A stretch of DNA of 64,000 bases from Cedecea sp000277545 (GTDB taxonomy: Bacteria; Pseudomonadota; Gammaproteobacteria; Enterobacterales; Enterobacteriaceae): the NCBI GenBank assembly GCA_050847315.1, contig CP193791.1; one strand, 5' to 3'. Positions 25,683-34,052 of this stretch are shown one piece after another; the first letter of the stretch is position 1, and every line of letters starts with the position of its first letter. The notes beneath the pieces were generated by a model. It was not told the origin of the DNA, ran no database searches, and saw only the letters and a list, made by a program, of their open reading frames with translations. The position numbers and the translations under genes were made by a program.

Positions 25683-26435
25683 GTGAAAATCTGTTTACTG
25701 ACTGAAGCAGGCGCCGACTCCGGCGCCTTATCTGTTTTGAGCGAGCGCTGGCAGCTCGAGCATGATGAAGAGGCGCTGATGGCGCTGGTGCTGACGCCTG
25801 AAAGGCTGGAGTTACGCAAACGCGACGAGCCAAAGCTAGGCGGCATTTTTGTTGATTTTGCCTCCGGCGCGATGGCGCACCGCCGTAAGTTTGGCGGCGG
25901 GCGTGGCGAAGCGGTGGCAAAAGCCGTGGGCGTGAAGGGCAGCTATCTGCCAGACGTGGTTGACGCGACGGCGGGGTTAGGGCGGGATGCCTTTGTGCTG
26001 GCGTCCGTAGGTTGCCGCGTGCGGATGCTGGAGCGCAATCCGGTGGTAGCCGCGTTGCTGGATGACGGCCTGCGCCGAGGCTACGAAGATCCTGAAATCG
26101 GTGGTTGGCTGCAGGAGCGATTACAGCTGATTCATGCCTCAAGCCTGACGGCGCTCAGCGATATCACGCCGAGACCGGATGTGGTGTATCTCGACCCGAT
26201 GTTCCCCCACAAGCAGAAAAGCGCGCTGGTGAAGAAAGAGATGCGCGTTTTCCAGTCTTTGGTGGGGCCGGATGAAGATGCAGACGGGCTGCTTGCCCCA
26301 GCCAGAGCGCTCGCGAAGAAAAGGGTCGTTGTGAAGCGCCCGGACTACGCGCCGCCGCTGGCCGACGTCGCCACGCAGAATGCTGTGGTGACCAAAGGGC
26401 ACCGGTTTGATATTTATGCCGGGACGCCGGAGTAA
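25683..26435 (+). CDS. rsmJ: 16S rRNA (guanine(1516)-N2)-methyltransferase RsmJ
   Basis: A 250-residue SAM-dependent methyltransferase for G1516 of 16S rRNA, nearly identical to E. coli RsmJ. It has VVDATAGLGRDAFVLAS (SAM motif I) and VVYLDPMFPHKQKSAL (DPMF in place of DPPY). It uses a GTG start at 25683, eight bases after the prlC stop. E. coli has dtpB between this gene and uspA; here a DUF559 gene occupies that place. Confidence 0.97.
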   Translation: MKICLLTEAGADSGALSVLSERWQLEHDEEALMALVLTPERLELRKRDEPKLGGIFVDFASGAMAHRRKFGGGRGEAVAKAVGVKGSYLPDVVDATAGLGRDAFVLASVGCRVRMLERNPVVAALLDDGLRRGYEDPEIGGWLQERLQLIHASSLTALSDITPRPDVVYLDPMFPHKQKSALVKKEMRVFQSLVGPDEDADGLLAPARALAKKRVVVKRPDYAPPLADVATQNAVVTKGHRFDIYAGTPE

Positions 26436-26516
26436 TTACTAAAAAGCTGGAAAGTGCCTCGCAGAAGAGATTGCTTCCCCTCGCAACTTTACGGCTGCAT
26501 CGGCATGTTGTATGCC

Positions 26517-26855
26517 ATGCAGCCGATCCGACGTTATGCCCGCCAGCTCAGGTACCAGATGACTCCCGAAGAGAACTTGCTGTGGTATCAACTCCGCAGC
26601 AGGTGTTTTGCTACGTTTAAGTTTCGTCGCCAGCATCCGGTTGGGCTTTATATCGTGGACTTTGCCTGCTGCGCTGCTCGCCTGGTGATCGAGCTGGACG
26701 GTGGGCAGCATGAGATGCAAAAGGGCTATGATGAACGAAGAACGACGTATTTGAATGAGCAAGGGTGGCGGGTGAGGCGGTTCTGGAATAACGAACTGCG
26801 GGAGAATCTGGAGGGGATGTTGACGGTGATTCTGCAGGATTTGAGTGAGCTGTGA
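26517..26855 (+). CDS. DUF559 (Vsr-like endonuclease fold) protein
   Basis: A 112-residue protein of the DUF559 family, distantly related to very-short-patch-repair endonucleases. Recognisable parts are MQPIRRYARQLRYQMTPEE, LLWYQLRSR, FKFRRQHPVGLYIVDFACC, LVIELDGGQHEMQKGYDERR and GWRVRRFWNNEL; the D/E-x-K-like acidic residues of the fold (VDF, ELDGGQH) are kept. The start is uncertain: ATG codons at 26505 and 26517 have weak ribosome binding sites. It is flanked downstream by a REP-like element. Its function is unknown. Confidence 0.85.
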   Translation: MQPIRRYARQLRYQMTPEENLLWYQLRSRCFATFKFRRQHPVGLYIVDFACCAARLVIELDGGQHEMQKGYDERRTTYLNEQGWRVRRFWNNELRENLEGMLTVILQDLSEL

Positions 26856-26962
26856 CCCTCACCCCGGCCCTCTCCCTGGAAGGGAAAGGGGGGAAAATCA
26901 AAGGATTGGGCTCTATCGAGTCCCCTCTCCCCTTTGGGGAGAGGGTTAGGGTGAGGGGCAAT
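26853..26962. repeat. REP-like paired inverted repeat next to uspA
   Basis: Two oppositely oriented copies of the CCCTCACCC-x-GGCCCTCTCCC type segment, at about 26855-26890 and 26925-26957 (ending GAGGGTTAGGGTGAGGGG), enclose an AT-rich centre. It is the same family as the element at 1905-1986. It lies between the convergent DUF559 gene and uspA and may form a long bidirectional stem. Confidence 0.75.
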
Positions 26963-26966
26963 ACCG

Positions 26967-27404
26967 TTACTCGTCTTCTTCATCACGCAGTGGAACAATC
27001 AGCATATCCACATGCACGGTATTGATCAGCTGGCGTGCAGAGGACATCAGCTTGCTCCAGAAATCCTGGTGGTGACCACAAACCACTAAATCCATATCGT
27101 ATTTTTTAATGGCATCGACCAGCACCTGGCCCAGATCGCCGCTGCCGCTCAGGGTTTCGGTAATCGGGTAACCTGCCCCGGTAGACAGCTCGGTGAGCGC
27201 GTGGTGAGTCTCTTCGGAAATGCGTTTCTGCATATCGCCCAGATTGACATCAATCAGCCCGGTATACAGATCGGAGTAATTCACATCGACATGAATCAGG
27301 GAAACTTTCGCGTTGTAAGGCCGAGCCATGGAGACGGCTTTTTCTACCAGGACTTTACTCTCAGGGGAGAGGTCAACCGCGATCAGAATGTGTTTGTAAG
27401 CCAT
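26967..27404 (-). CDS. uspA: universal stress protein A
   Basis: A 145-residue cytoplasmic stress protein almost identical to E. coli UspA (MAYKHILIAVDLSPESKVLV, LIHVDVNYSDLYTGLIDVNL, MDLVVCGHHQDFWSKLMSSA). UspA is induced by growth arrest and many stresses; it lacks the ATP-binding G-2x-G-9x-G(S/T) loop of other Usp families. It is divergent from uspB across a 366-bp regulatory gap, as in E. coli. Confidence 0.98.
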   Translation of the reverse strand: MAYKHILIAVDLSPESKVLVEKAVSMARPYNAKVSLIHVDVNYSDLYTGLIDVNLGDMQKRISEETHHALTELSTGAGYPITETLSGSGDLGQVLVDAIKKYDMDLVVCGHHQDFWSKLMSSARQLINTVHVDMLIVPLRDEEDE

Positions 27405-27770
27405 AATGTTACTCCTTCCATAAGTTATCGATGACTCTCGCCGTCATCTTTTAAACCGTAGCGGCATGAGCTACGGTCACCCGATCTAAAGACTTCAATT
27501 GTAGATGGTATTTCGCTTTTATCGAACCTTCTTCAGCCCGACAATGCGCCATCCCTCAATCACATTCAAGCGAAAAATGAATGCGGCCACTTTGATAAAG
27601 ATTAACGCGGTGGTAAAAAAATTAAGGGATCTCCTACACTATTAAATGAGCCGGGCGGGAAGAGATCTGTGACCTGTATCGGTTATTCGTTGCAGGATTG
27701 TCTGACAGGGTTTTCGGGGAGAGCGGTCGTCCCGAAGCAAAGGCTTCGAGGGCTTCGCCGGGAGGGGTAC
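27405..27770. promoter_or_regulatory. uspA-uspB divergent promoter region
   Basis: A 366-bp gap without genes. It holds a CCGTAGC/GCTACGG hairpin (27456-27476) in the uspA leader. On the uspB side CTACACT at 27634-27640 fits an extended sigma-S type -10 element, in line with the known RpoS control of uspB in E. coli. GGAGGGGTAC is the uspB ribosome binding site. Confidence 0.55.
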
Positions 27771-28106
27771 ATGATCAGCACCGTCGCGCTGTTCTGGGCG
27801 CTTTGTGTAGTTTGTGTGGTGAATATGGCGCGCTATTACTCTTCACTGCGCGCGTTACTGGTGGTGCTGCGCGGGTGCGATCCGCTGCTGTATCAATACG
27901 TTGATGGCGGCGGTTTTTTCACCTCACATGGTCAACCCAGCAAGCAGGTCAGGCTGGTGCGCTATATCTACGGCCAGCGCTATGTCGATCATCATGATGA
28001 AGAGTTTATTCGCCGCTGTGAGCGCCTGCGCCGCCAGTTTATTCTGACGAGTTCGCTGTGTGGTCTGGTGGTGATTAGCCTGATTGGATTAATTATCTGG
28101 CACTAG
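27771..28106 (+). CDS. uspB: universal stress protein B
   Basis: A 111-residue inner-membrane protein with two transmembrane helices (residues about 3-20 and 90-110), nearly identical to E. coli UspB (MISTVALFWALCVVCVVNMA, YVDGGGFFTSHGQPSKQ). The ATG at 27771 follows GGAGG; the frame upstream to 27669 is not conserved. It is sigma-S dependent in E. coli and linked to ethanol resistance in stationary phase. Confidence 0.96.
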   Translation: MISTVALFWALCVVCVVNMARYYSSLRALLVVLRGCDPLLYQYVDGGGFFTSHGQPSKQVRLVRYIYGQRYVDHHDEEFIRRCERLRRQFILTSSLCGLVVISLIGLIIWH

Positions 28107-28133
28107 TTGTAGGGCAGCGTTATGGACAAGCAT

Positions 28134-28168
28134 AAAAAAAGCGGGCCAGTTTCCTGACCCGCTTTTTC
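28134..28168. terminator. bidirectional terminator uspB/pitA
   Basis: AAAGCGGG (28138-28145) pairs with CCCGCTTT (28158-28165), flanked by A- and T-runs, so it can work for both convergent genes. Confidence 0.88.
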
Positions 28169-28180
28169 TTTGGCTACGGC

Positions 28181-29677
28181 TTACACGAAGCGCAGCGCAA
28201 TCCAGTACAGCCCGCCCGAGAGCAGAATCGAAGCCGGTAAGGTGAATATCCAGGCCATCAGGATATTGGTTACCGTCTTACGCTGCAGGCCGCCGCCGTC
28301 CACGATCATGGTCCCTGCCACGGAGGAAGAGAGCACGTGGGTAGTGGAAACCGGCATCCCGGTGTAGCTTGCCAGACCGATAGAAACGGCTGCCGTCATC
28401 TGCGCGGACATCCCTTGCGCATAGGTCATGCCTTTCTTACCGATCTTCTCGCCGATGGTGGTCGCCACGCGACGCCAGCCGATCATTGTACCCAGACCAA
28501 GAGCCAGAGCCACCGCCAGAATAATCCAGACCGGCGCGTACTCGATGGTGCTAAGCATGTCGCCTTTCAGTTTCTTCAGCAGGCGCTGGTCGTCGGCGCT
28601 CACTTCCGGCAGCTTCGCCACTTTATCGGTGGTGTCGGAGATGCACAGCATAATGCGACGCAGCTGGCTACGCTGCTCAATACTGAGCTTGTCGTAGCTT
28701 TCGATATCCGTCAGCATCAGCTTCGCGCGATCCAGCGCGTTAATCGCGTTGGCCGGGTGGCAGTGGAACTGAGCCGGTTCAGTTGCGCCCGCTTCCGGAG
28801 AAGGGATCAGCTGTTCCGAGCCGGTGGCTTTCTTCAGCAGGTCAGGGCGTTGCTGGAAGAAAGTTTCGACGTTGTTCACCGCATCGCGAGTACGGGTGAT
28901 TTCGTAGCCGGAAGCATTCATGTTAACCACGAAGCCCGCCGGTGCGACGCCAATCAGTACCAGCATAATCAGACCGATGCCTTTCTGGCCGTCGTTAGCG
29001 CCGTGAGAGAAACTCACGCCGATAGCGGACAGGATCAGCGCGATACGCGTCCAGAAAGGCGGCTTTTTCTTGCCGTCTTGCTTTTCACGTTCCGCAGGCG
29101 TCAGGTGAATACGCTGCTTTTTCTTGGTGTTGCTCCAGTAACGGCGCAGCAGGAAAATCAACCCACCGGCAATCACCAGCCCGACAATCGGGGACAGAAT
29201 TAAGGAAGCGAAGATCCCAATGACTTTCGGGATATTCAGCGCGTCGACAACCGAGGTGCCGGTCAGCAGCGCGTTGGTCAAACCGATACCGATGATGGCA
29301 CCGATAAGCGTATGGGAGCTGGAGGCCGGCAGACCAAAATACCAGGTGCCGAGGTTCCAGATAATAGCGGCCAGTAACATAGAGAACACCATGGCGAGAC
29401 CATGAGAAGACCCTACGTTTAACAGCAGATCTGTAGGCAGCATATGCACAATGGCATAGGCCACGCTCAGCCCACCGAGCAGAACGCCGAAGAAGTTAAA
29501 CAACGCAGCCATTGCCACCGCAAGTTGCGATCGCATAGCGCGGGTATAAATTACCGTTGCTACTGCGTTGGCCGTATCGTGGAAACCATTAATGGCTTCG
29601 TAGAACAGCACAAATGCCAGAGCAAGCAAAAGTAAAAGCCCGGTGTGAAGATCCAGGCCGGCAAACAAATGTAGCAT
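28181..29677 (-). CDS. pitA: low-affinity inorganic phosphate transporter PitA
   Basis: A 498-residue inner-membrane metal-phosphate:H+ symporter, nearly identical to E. coli PitA. The duplicated PiT signature is visible as GFHDTANAVATVI near the N-terminus and SHGANDGQKGIGL in the middle, each containing the conserved Asn; PASSSHTLIGAIIG and PVSTTHVLSSSVAG are the paired second motifs. The start at 29677 (MLHLFAGLDLHTG) matches the family; the frame to 29734 is an extension. It is divergent from yhiN. Confidence 0.98.
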   Translation of the reverse strand: MLHLFAGLDLHTGLLLLLALAFVLFYEAINGFHDTANAVATVIYTRAMRSQLAVAMAALFNFFGVLLGGLSVAYAIVHMLPTDLLLNVGSSHGLAMVFSMLLAAIIWNLGTWYFGLPASSSHTLIGAIIGIGLTNALLTGTSVVDALNIPKVIGIFASLILSPIVGLVIAGGLIFLLRRYWSNTKKKQRIHLTPAEREKQDGKKKPPFWTRIALILSAIGVSFSHGANDGQKGIGLIMLVLIGVAPAGFVVNMNASGYEITRTRDAVNNVETFFQQRPDLLKKATGSEQLIPSPEAGATEPAQFHCHPANAINALDRAKLMLTDIESYDKLSIEQRSQLRRIMLCISDTTDKVAKLPEVSADDQRLLKKLKGDMLSTIEYAPVWIILAVALALGLGTMIGWRRVATTIGEKIGKKGMTYAQGMSAQMTAAVSIGLASYTGMPVSTTHVLSSSVAGTMIVDGGGLQRKTVTNILMAWIFTLPASILLSGGLYWIALRFV

Positions 29678-29906
29678 AGACGTTACGCCATTTTGAGGAC
29701 ATGAACGCGGCGCATTATGTAAGACAACCTCCACCGCGGCAAAGTGAAATCTGGACTTTTTTTGATTTTAGTCGCCATCTGGCGCACAGGTGGAATGATT
29801 TACATTTTGTTTATCAATCACCTGCATTTGTTATTCACCTTAAAGCTGGTGCGACCAGCCTCAGGTCTTTACAATCCGTTGCCTTAAGCATAGTCGGGAG
29901 TCGGTC

Positions 29907-31103
29907 GTGGAAAAGTTTGATGCCATTATTATAGGTGCGGGTGCAGCTGGAATGTTTTGTGCGGCGGTTGCCGGGCAGGCGGGCAGCCGCGTATTGCTGA
30001 TTGATAATGGGAAAAAACCGGGCCGTAAAATCCTGATGTCCGGTGGCGGACGCTGCAACTTTACCAACCTTTATGTCGAGCCTGCGGCGTATCTGAGCCA
30101 AAACCCGCATTTCTGCAAATCTGCGCTGGCCCGCTACACCCAATGGGACTTTATCGACATGGTGGGCAAGCACGGCATCGCCTGGCACGAGAAAACTCTC
30201 GGGCAGCTGTTCTGCGACGATTCTGCCCAGCAGGTAGTCGATATGCTGGTGGCCGAATGCGAGAAAGGCAAAGTAACAATGCGCCTGCGCAGCGAAGTGC
30301 TGAGTATTGAACGCGACGAGCAGGGGTACACCCTGCAGCTAAACGGCGGCAGCGTGCAGGGCGCGAAACTGGTTATCGCCAGCGGCGGTCTGTCGATGCC
30401 GGGGCTGGGGGCGACGCCGTTCGGCTATAAAATCGCCGAACAGTTTGGCCTGAATGTGCTGCCGACCCGCGCGGGCCTGGTGCCGTTCACGCTGCATAAA
30501 CCTTTGCTCGAACAGTTGCAGGTGCTGTCCGGTGTCTCGGTGCCGTCCGTCATCACCGCAGAAAACGGCGTCAGCTTCCGTGAAAGCCTGTTGTTTACCC
30601 ATCGCGGCCTGTCCGGCCCTGCCGTTCTGCAGCTTTCCAGCTACTGGCAGCCGGGCGAATTCGTCAGCGTGAATCTGCTGCCGGACACCGATCTGGACGG
30701 TTTTATTCATGAGCAGCGCAACGCGCACCCAAACCAGAGCCTGAAAAACACGCTGGCGATGGTGCTACCGAAACGCCTGGTTGAGTGCCTGCAGCAGCTG
30801 CAGCAGATCCCGGACGTCACGCTGAAGCAGCTCAACAGCCGCCAGCAAAGCGAGCTGATTGACACCCTGCAAGCCTGGCGCGTTCAGCCCAACGGCACCG
30901 AAGGCTATCGCACGGCGGAAGTGACCCTCGGCGGCGTGGATACCAACGAACTTTCCTCCCGCACCATGGAAGCGAAAAAATCCCCGGGCCTCTATTTTAT
31001 CGGCGAAGTGATGGACGTCAGCGGCTGGCTGGGCGGCTATAACTTCCAGTGGGCCTGGAGCTCCGCCTGGGCGTGCGCGCAGGCTTTGGTTGATGCAGGT
31101 TAA
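29907..31103 (+). CDS. yhiN: FAD-dependent oxidoreductase YhiN (HI0933 family)
   Basis: A 398-residue flavoprotein of the HI0933/YhiN family. The N-terminal dinucleotide motif is IIIGAGAAGMFCAAVAG, with GRKILMSGGGRCNFTN behind it. The C-terminus has the second nucleotide-contact region (SPGLYFIGEVMDVSGWLGGYN). A GTG start at 29907 is used. The reaction is unknown. It is adjacent to pitA as in E. coli. Confidence 0.95.
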   Translation: MEKFDAIIIGAGAAGMFCAAVAGQAGSRVLLIDNGKKPGRKILMSGGGRCNFTNLYVEPAAYLSQNPHFCKSALARYTQWDFIDMVGKHGIAWHEKTLGQLFCDDSAQQVVDMLVAECEKGKVTMRLRSEVLSIERDEQGYTLQLNGGSVQGAKLVIASGGLSMPGLGATPFGYKIAEQFGLNVLPTRAGLVPFTLHKPLLEQLQVLSGVSVPSVITAENGVSFRESLLFTHRGLSGPAVLQLSSYWQPGEFVSVNLLPDTDLDGFIHEQRNAHPNQSLKNTLAMVLPKRLVECLQQLQQIPDVTLKQLNSRQQSELIDTLQAWRVQPNGTEGYRTAEVTLGGVDTNELSSRTMEAKKSPGLYFIGEVMDVSGWLGGYNFQWAWSSAWACAQALVDAG

Positions 31104-31138
31104 GCATTGTTGTCCCCTGCCAGCATGAAAAGGAAGCC

Positions 31139-31645
31139 ATGATGAAGATAGAAAACTATCAGGAAACCGATTTTGCCGGTGTACAGCGCCTTTTAACCAG
31201 CGTTTTTGGGAAGGATCATGCGGTGGCCCTTACTCAGGAATTGGCGCTTCGCCTGGTCATTCATCATCCTCAACATTCAGACGTCATTATCGGCCATGCA
31301 GCGCTATATATGCGTGAAATGTCCTGCCAGGAGCAGCGCTTTTTAGCTGGAATCATCGGCGATGTGGCTGTCGCCCCCGAGTTTCAACGGCAGGGATTAG
31401 CGGCAAGCATGCTGAAAGAACTTCATCAGTGTTTGAAAGATAAAAAGAGCGATTATTCCTTTTTGTTTGCCTACCGGGAAGGCGTCTACAAATCCTCAGG
31501 TTACCGGCAGCTAACGCTGCCTATTCGCTACTTCGATGTGGTGGATAACAGGTGGAATACCTACGTCTATAACGGCGGCATGATTCGCTCTACGTCGAAG
31601 GTAGCGCTTGAGGGGATAATCGATTTTAACGGCAGGGTTTATTAA
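31139..31645 (+). CDS. GNAT family N-acetyltransferase
   Basis: A 168-residue GNAT enzyme: the acetyl-CoA-binding motif IIGDVAVAPEFQRQGLAASML is clear, followed by FLFAYREGVYKSSGYRQL. The C-terminal part (VVDNRWNTYVYNGGMIRST) resembles Eis/YhbS-like acetyltransferases. Two adjacent ATGs (31139, 31142) share AGGAAG. It lies 35 bp after yhiN and may be cotranscribed. The substrate is unknown. Confidence 0.87.
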   Translation: MMKIENYQETDFAGVQRLLTSVFGKDHAVALTQELALRLVIHHPQHSDVIIGHAALYMREMSCQEQRFLAGIIGDVAVAPEFQRQGLAASMLKELHQCLKDKKSDYSFLFAYREGVYKSSGYRQLTLPIRYFDVVDNRWNTYVYNGGMIRSTSKVALEGIIDFNGRVY

Positions 31646-31729
31646 TGAAGCCCGGTATGCCGGTGAACGACAGGCGCCGTGATAGATTGTGATATGTTAT
31701 GCACTATTGCAGCTATTTGAGGGCTAAAC

Positions 31730-32494
31730 GTGACAGATTATGACGCATTGCCTGAACAGCGCCAGGCGATGATCCACCAGATCCTGACCGAAACGGGCAG
31801 GGTGATCGGGGCTGATGTGGCGCGGAAGCTGGGCGTATCCGAGCACACCATCCGCCGGGATCTGCAGGAGCTGGCGCGTCGCGGCCTGTGCAAAAAGGTT
31901 TATGGCGGGGCCATCAGTCAGTTCCAGCAGTCTGCCAGCTTCGAAACACGCGTGTCCCAGGATGTGGGTGAGAAATCCCAGGTGGCACGGAAGTGCGCCG
32001 GGATGATCCAAGCTAATACCTGCGTGTTTCTCGACGCCGGTTCAACCTATCTGGCGATGGTGGAGTTTATCCCCGAAGAGCTGGATCTCACCATTGTCAC
32101 CAATTCCCCGCAGATTGCAGCGGCGCTGAGCGGGCGCACGCGGGGCGAACTGATTCTGTTGGGCGGCAAAGTTAACCCGCTGACCGGCAGCACGCTGGGT
32201 TCCGACACGGTCAATCAGCTGCGCGGCATGGTTTTCGACCAGACCTTTATCGGCGTGTGCGGGCTGGATCCGCAGGCTGGCCTGAGCGCTGTTTATTACG
32301 AAGACGCCTGTTTTAAGCGGGAAGTGCTGAGCCAGAGTAATGAGGTGATCGCCGCCGTGACGGCCAACAAGATGTCCCAGGTGGCTCGCTATAAAGTGGC
32401 ACCCTGCGAAGACATTGATATTGCGGTGGTGAGCGCCGAAACCAAAATTGCCGATTTCGGCGGCGTTAACCTGCGGATTGAAATTGCGGGCTAG
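31730..32494 (+). CDS. DeoR/GlpR family transcriptional regulator
   Basis: A 254-residue DeoR-type regulator: N-terminal helix-turn-helix (GADVARKLGVSEHTIRRDLQ, residues about 28-47) and a sugar-phosphate sensor domain with the FLDAGSTYLAM and LTIVTNSPQIAAAL motifs. The start is GTG at 31730 with GAGGG upstream. It is convergent with a HAD phosphatase and phosphoribosyltransferase operon, whose promoter carries repeated TGCTCRATT sites; it is the natural candidate regulator of those genes (inference). Confidence 0.9.
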   Translation: MTDYDALPEQRQAMIHQILTETGRVIGADVARKLGVSEHTIRRDLQELARRGLCKKVYGGAISQFQQSASFETRVSQDVGEKSQVARKCAGMIQANTCVFLDAGSTYLAMVEFIPEELDLTIVTNSPQIAAALSGRTRGELILLGGKVNPLTGSTLGSDTVNQLRGMVFDQTFIGVCGLDPQAGLSAVYYEDACFKREVLSQSNEVIAAVTANKMSQVARYKVAPCEDIDIAVVSAETKIADFGGVNLRIEIAG

Positions 32495-32497
32495 CGG

Positions 32498-32525
32498 AAC
32501 GGGCGGCTAAGAACCCGCCCTGCTT
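32498..32525. terminator. weak hairpin between convergent genes
   Basis: GGGCGG (32500-32505) pairs with CCGCCC (32515-32520) between the DeoR gene and the HAD gene; there is no clear U-run. Confidence 0.4.
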
Positions 32526-32530
32526 CAACC

Positions 32531-33331
32531 TTATTTTTGCAGCGCCAGCAGGCTTTTTATCGTGTGCTGGACCGCGCTTTCATCATTGCTGCCGGTAATA
32601 AACCGGGCTGCGGCCTTGGTTTCTTCAAACGCATTACGCATCGCGAAGCTGTATTCCGCCTGAGCCAGCAGCTCCAGGTCATTATACCCGTCGCCAAAGG
32701 CGAGAGTCTCCGCCGGGCTGACGCTCAGTAACTGCTGGAGCCTTTGCACCGTTGTCCCTTTATGGACGCCATAATCCGCAATATCTATCCACGCCGCTTC
32801 GGACACCACGATGTAGACATCCTGTTCAAACGGCCTGAGTACCGGGCGAGTCTGCGGGCAGTTTCCGGCTTCGTCATAGACGCTTATCTTCACGAAATCA
32901 CAATTGAGTTCGGCAAAAGAGTCCACCAGCGCCAGGCTGGCGTAGGACTGGCGCATTTTGTCCTGCAGCCGCTGCGGCACGTCTTTGCGAATAAACGCGC
33001 TTTCGCTGCCGCAGGCAACAATCACGTGGCTGTCACTGGCTGCTTCCAGCGTGTCGATAATGCGTAATCCCAGCGCATTGTTGATAAGCGATTCGTAGAC
33101 ATATTCGCCGTTCCTTTTAATGCGCGTGGCGCTGTCGCCGATGATCCATAAATCCTCGCGGTAATCGGCGAACAGCTCTTCTACCCGCTGGCACTGCTTG
33201 CCGGTACAGGCGGCGAAATGGACGCCTTGCTCGGCCATTAAGCGGTGGGTCTGGGCAAATAATTTACGGTCATAGTCGCCGTGGCTATTGAGAAAAGTGC
33301 CGTCCAGGTCGGTAATAATTAGCTTTATCAT
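32531..33331 (-). CDS. Cof-type HAD family hydrolase
   Basis: A 266-residue HAD phosphatase of the Cof/YbiV/YidA type. The nucleophile motif is IITDLDGTFLNS (Asp at residues 8 and 10), motif II-like ACTGK, and motif IV is LAFGDGYNDLELL. Members dephosphorylate sugar phosphates or flavin nucleotides. The gene follows the phosphoribosyltransferase gene by 34 bp, making a two-gene operon; a role in salvage or clearance of a phosphorylated nucleoside or sugar is plausible (inference). Confidence 0.9.
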   Translation of the reverse strand: MIKLIITDLDGTFLNSHGDYDRKLFAQTHRLMAEQGVHFAACTGKQCQRVEELFADYREDLWIIGDSATRIKRNGEYVYESLINNALGLRIIDTLEAASDSHVIVACGSESAFIRKDVPQRLQDKMRQSYASLALVDSFAELNCDFVKISVYDEAGNCPQTRPVLRPFEQDVYIVVSEAAWIDIADYGVHKGTTVQRLQQLLSVSPAETLAFGDGYNDLELLAQAEYSFAMRNAFEETKAAARFITGSNDESAVQHTIKSLLALQK

Positions 33332-33365
33332 GTTGTTATCCCATCGGTAAGTGTTCTGTAGGCGT

Positions 33366-33884
33366 TTATATTTTTAGTTTTGAAACGAAGGGCAGGTTGC
33401 GGTACTTGTTTTGCCACGGCATGCCGTAGCCAATGAGCAAATCGTCATTGTCCATCATCCAGGCATAACATTGCTCGGCGGGGATCTCTACGCGGCCAGG
33501 CTTCACAAATAAGGTGGCGATGGAGAGCGATTTCGGAGCGTAATGTTCGATTAAATGCTCGACCAGACGCTTCATGGTCCCACCGGACTCAATGGCGTCA
33601 TCCACCAGGATAACGTCCTTCCCCCTGATGCCAATATTGTCGTGGTAAACGATGGTAGAGCTGTTGTTTCTGTCGCCAGGCGTGTGCGGGCAGGAAATAT
33701 AGTCCATTGAAATATCGAAGGTGAGCTGCCTGACCAGATCGGCGGTAAACAGAATCCCACCGGGCACGACCGTGATCACTACCGCTTCGTGATAGCGACT
33801 GTTCAGCAGCCGGGCGACTTTGGTGACGCCTTCGGCAATCGTCGACTCATTCATCACGATCTGTCCTACATGATTGTTTCTCAC
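33366..33884 (-). CDS. phosphoribosyltransferase (hypoxanthine-type)
   Basis: A 172-residue type I phosphoribosyltransferase. The PRPP-binding signature is DVILVDDAIESGGTMKRLV, and the N-terminal VVITVVPGGILFTADLVRQL corresponds to the pyrophosphate-binding loop of Hpt-like enzymes. It is shorter and divergent from Hpt, lacking an exact match to any named enzyme I recognise. It is the first gene of an operon with a HAD phosphatase. The start ATG at 33884 is preceded by GAGGATGCAGCAGTG-like purines. Confidence 0.88.
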   Translation of the reverse strand: MRNNHVGQIVMNESTIAEGVTKVARLLNSRYHEAVVITVVPGGILFTADLVRQLTFDISMDYISCPHTPGDRNNSSTIVYHDNIGIRGKDVILVDDAIESGGTMKRLVEHLIEHYAPKSLSIATLFVKPGRVEIPAEQCYAWMMDNDDLLIGYGMPWQNKYRNLPFVSKLKI

Positions 33885-33904
33885 TGCTGCATCCTCGCTA
33901 AAGT

Positions 33905-34048
33905 GTCATTGCTCGTTGTTGCTCGATTAAAATAAGATCTAATGCTCGATTGTGCAATGTTAGCGTGATGACAGCGTATTTTTTGTGATCTAAAACGATC
34001 GTGCAGGCAGGGTATGCTCAATGCTGCATTACCGAGCATTGAGCAAAG
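33905..34048. promoter_or_regulatory. TGCTCRATT repeats and 11-bp palindrome, probable operators
   Basis: TGCTCGTT at 33910 and TGCTCGATT at 33920 and 33943 are directly repeated upstream of the phosphoribosyltransferase gene. Further right TGCTCAATGCT (34015-34025) and AGCATTGAGCA (34035-34045) form a perfect 11-bp inverted repeat of the same motif, 8 bp from the tonB-like stop. The nearby DeoR protein is the likely ligand (inference). Confidence 0.65.
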
Positions 34049-34052
34049 GGAT

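Noticed and set aside
24937..26142. 401-codon minus-strand ORF opposite prlC and rsmJ
   Set aside because: It spans two conserved genes in antisense and has no recognisable domain.
33905..34048. The 34015-34045 palindrome as a terminator for the tonB-like gene
   Set aside because: There is no U-run after the stem on the minus strand, and its motif recurs as single half-sites upstream of the phosphoribosyltransferase gene, so an operator is the better reading.
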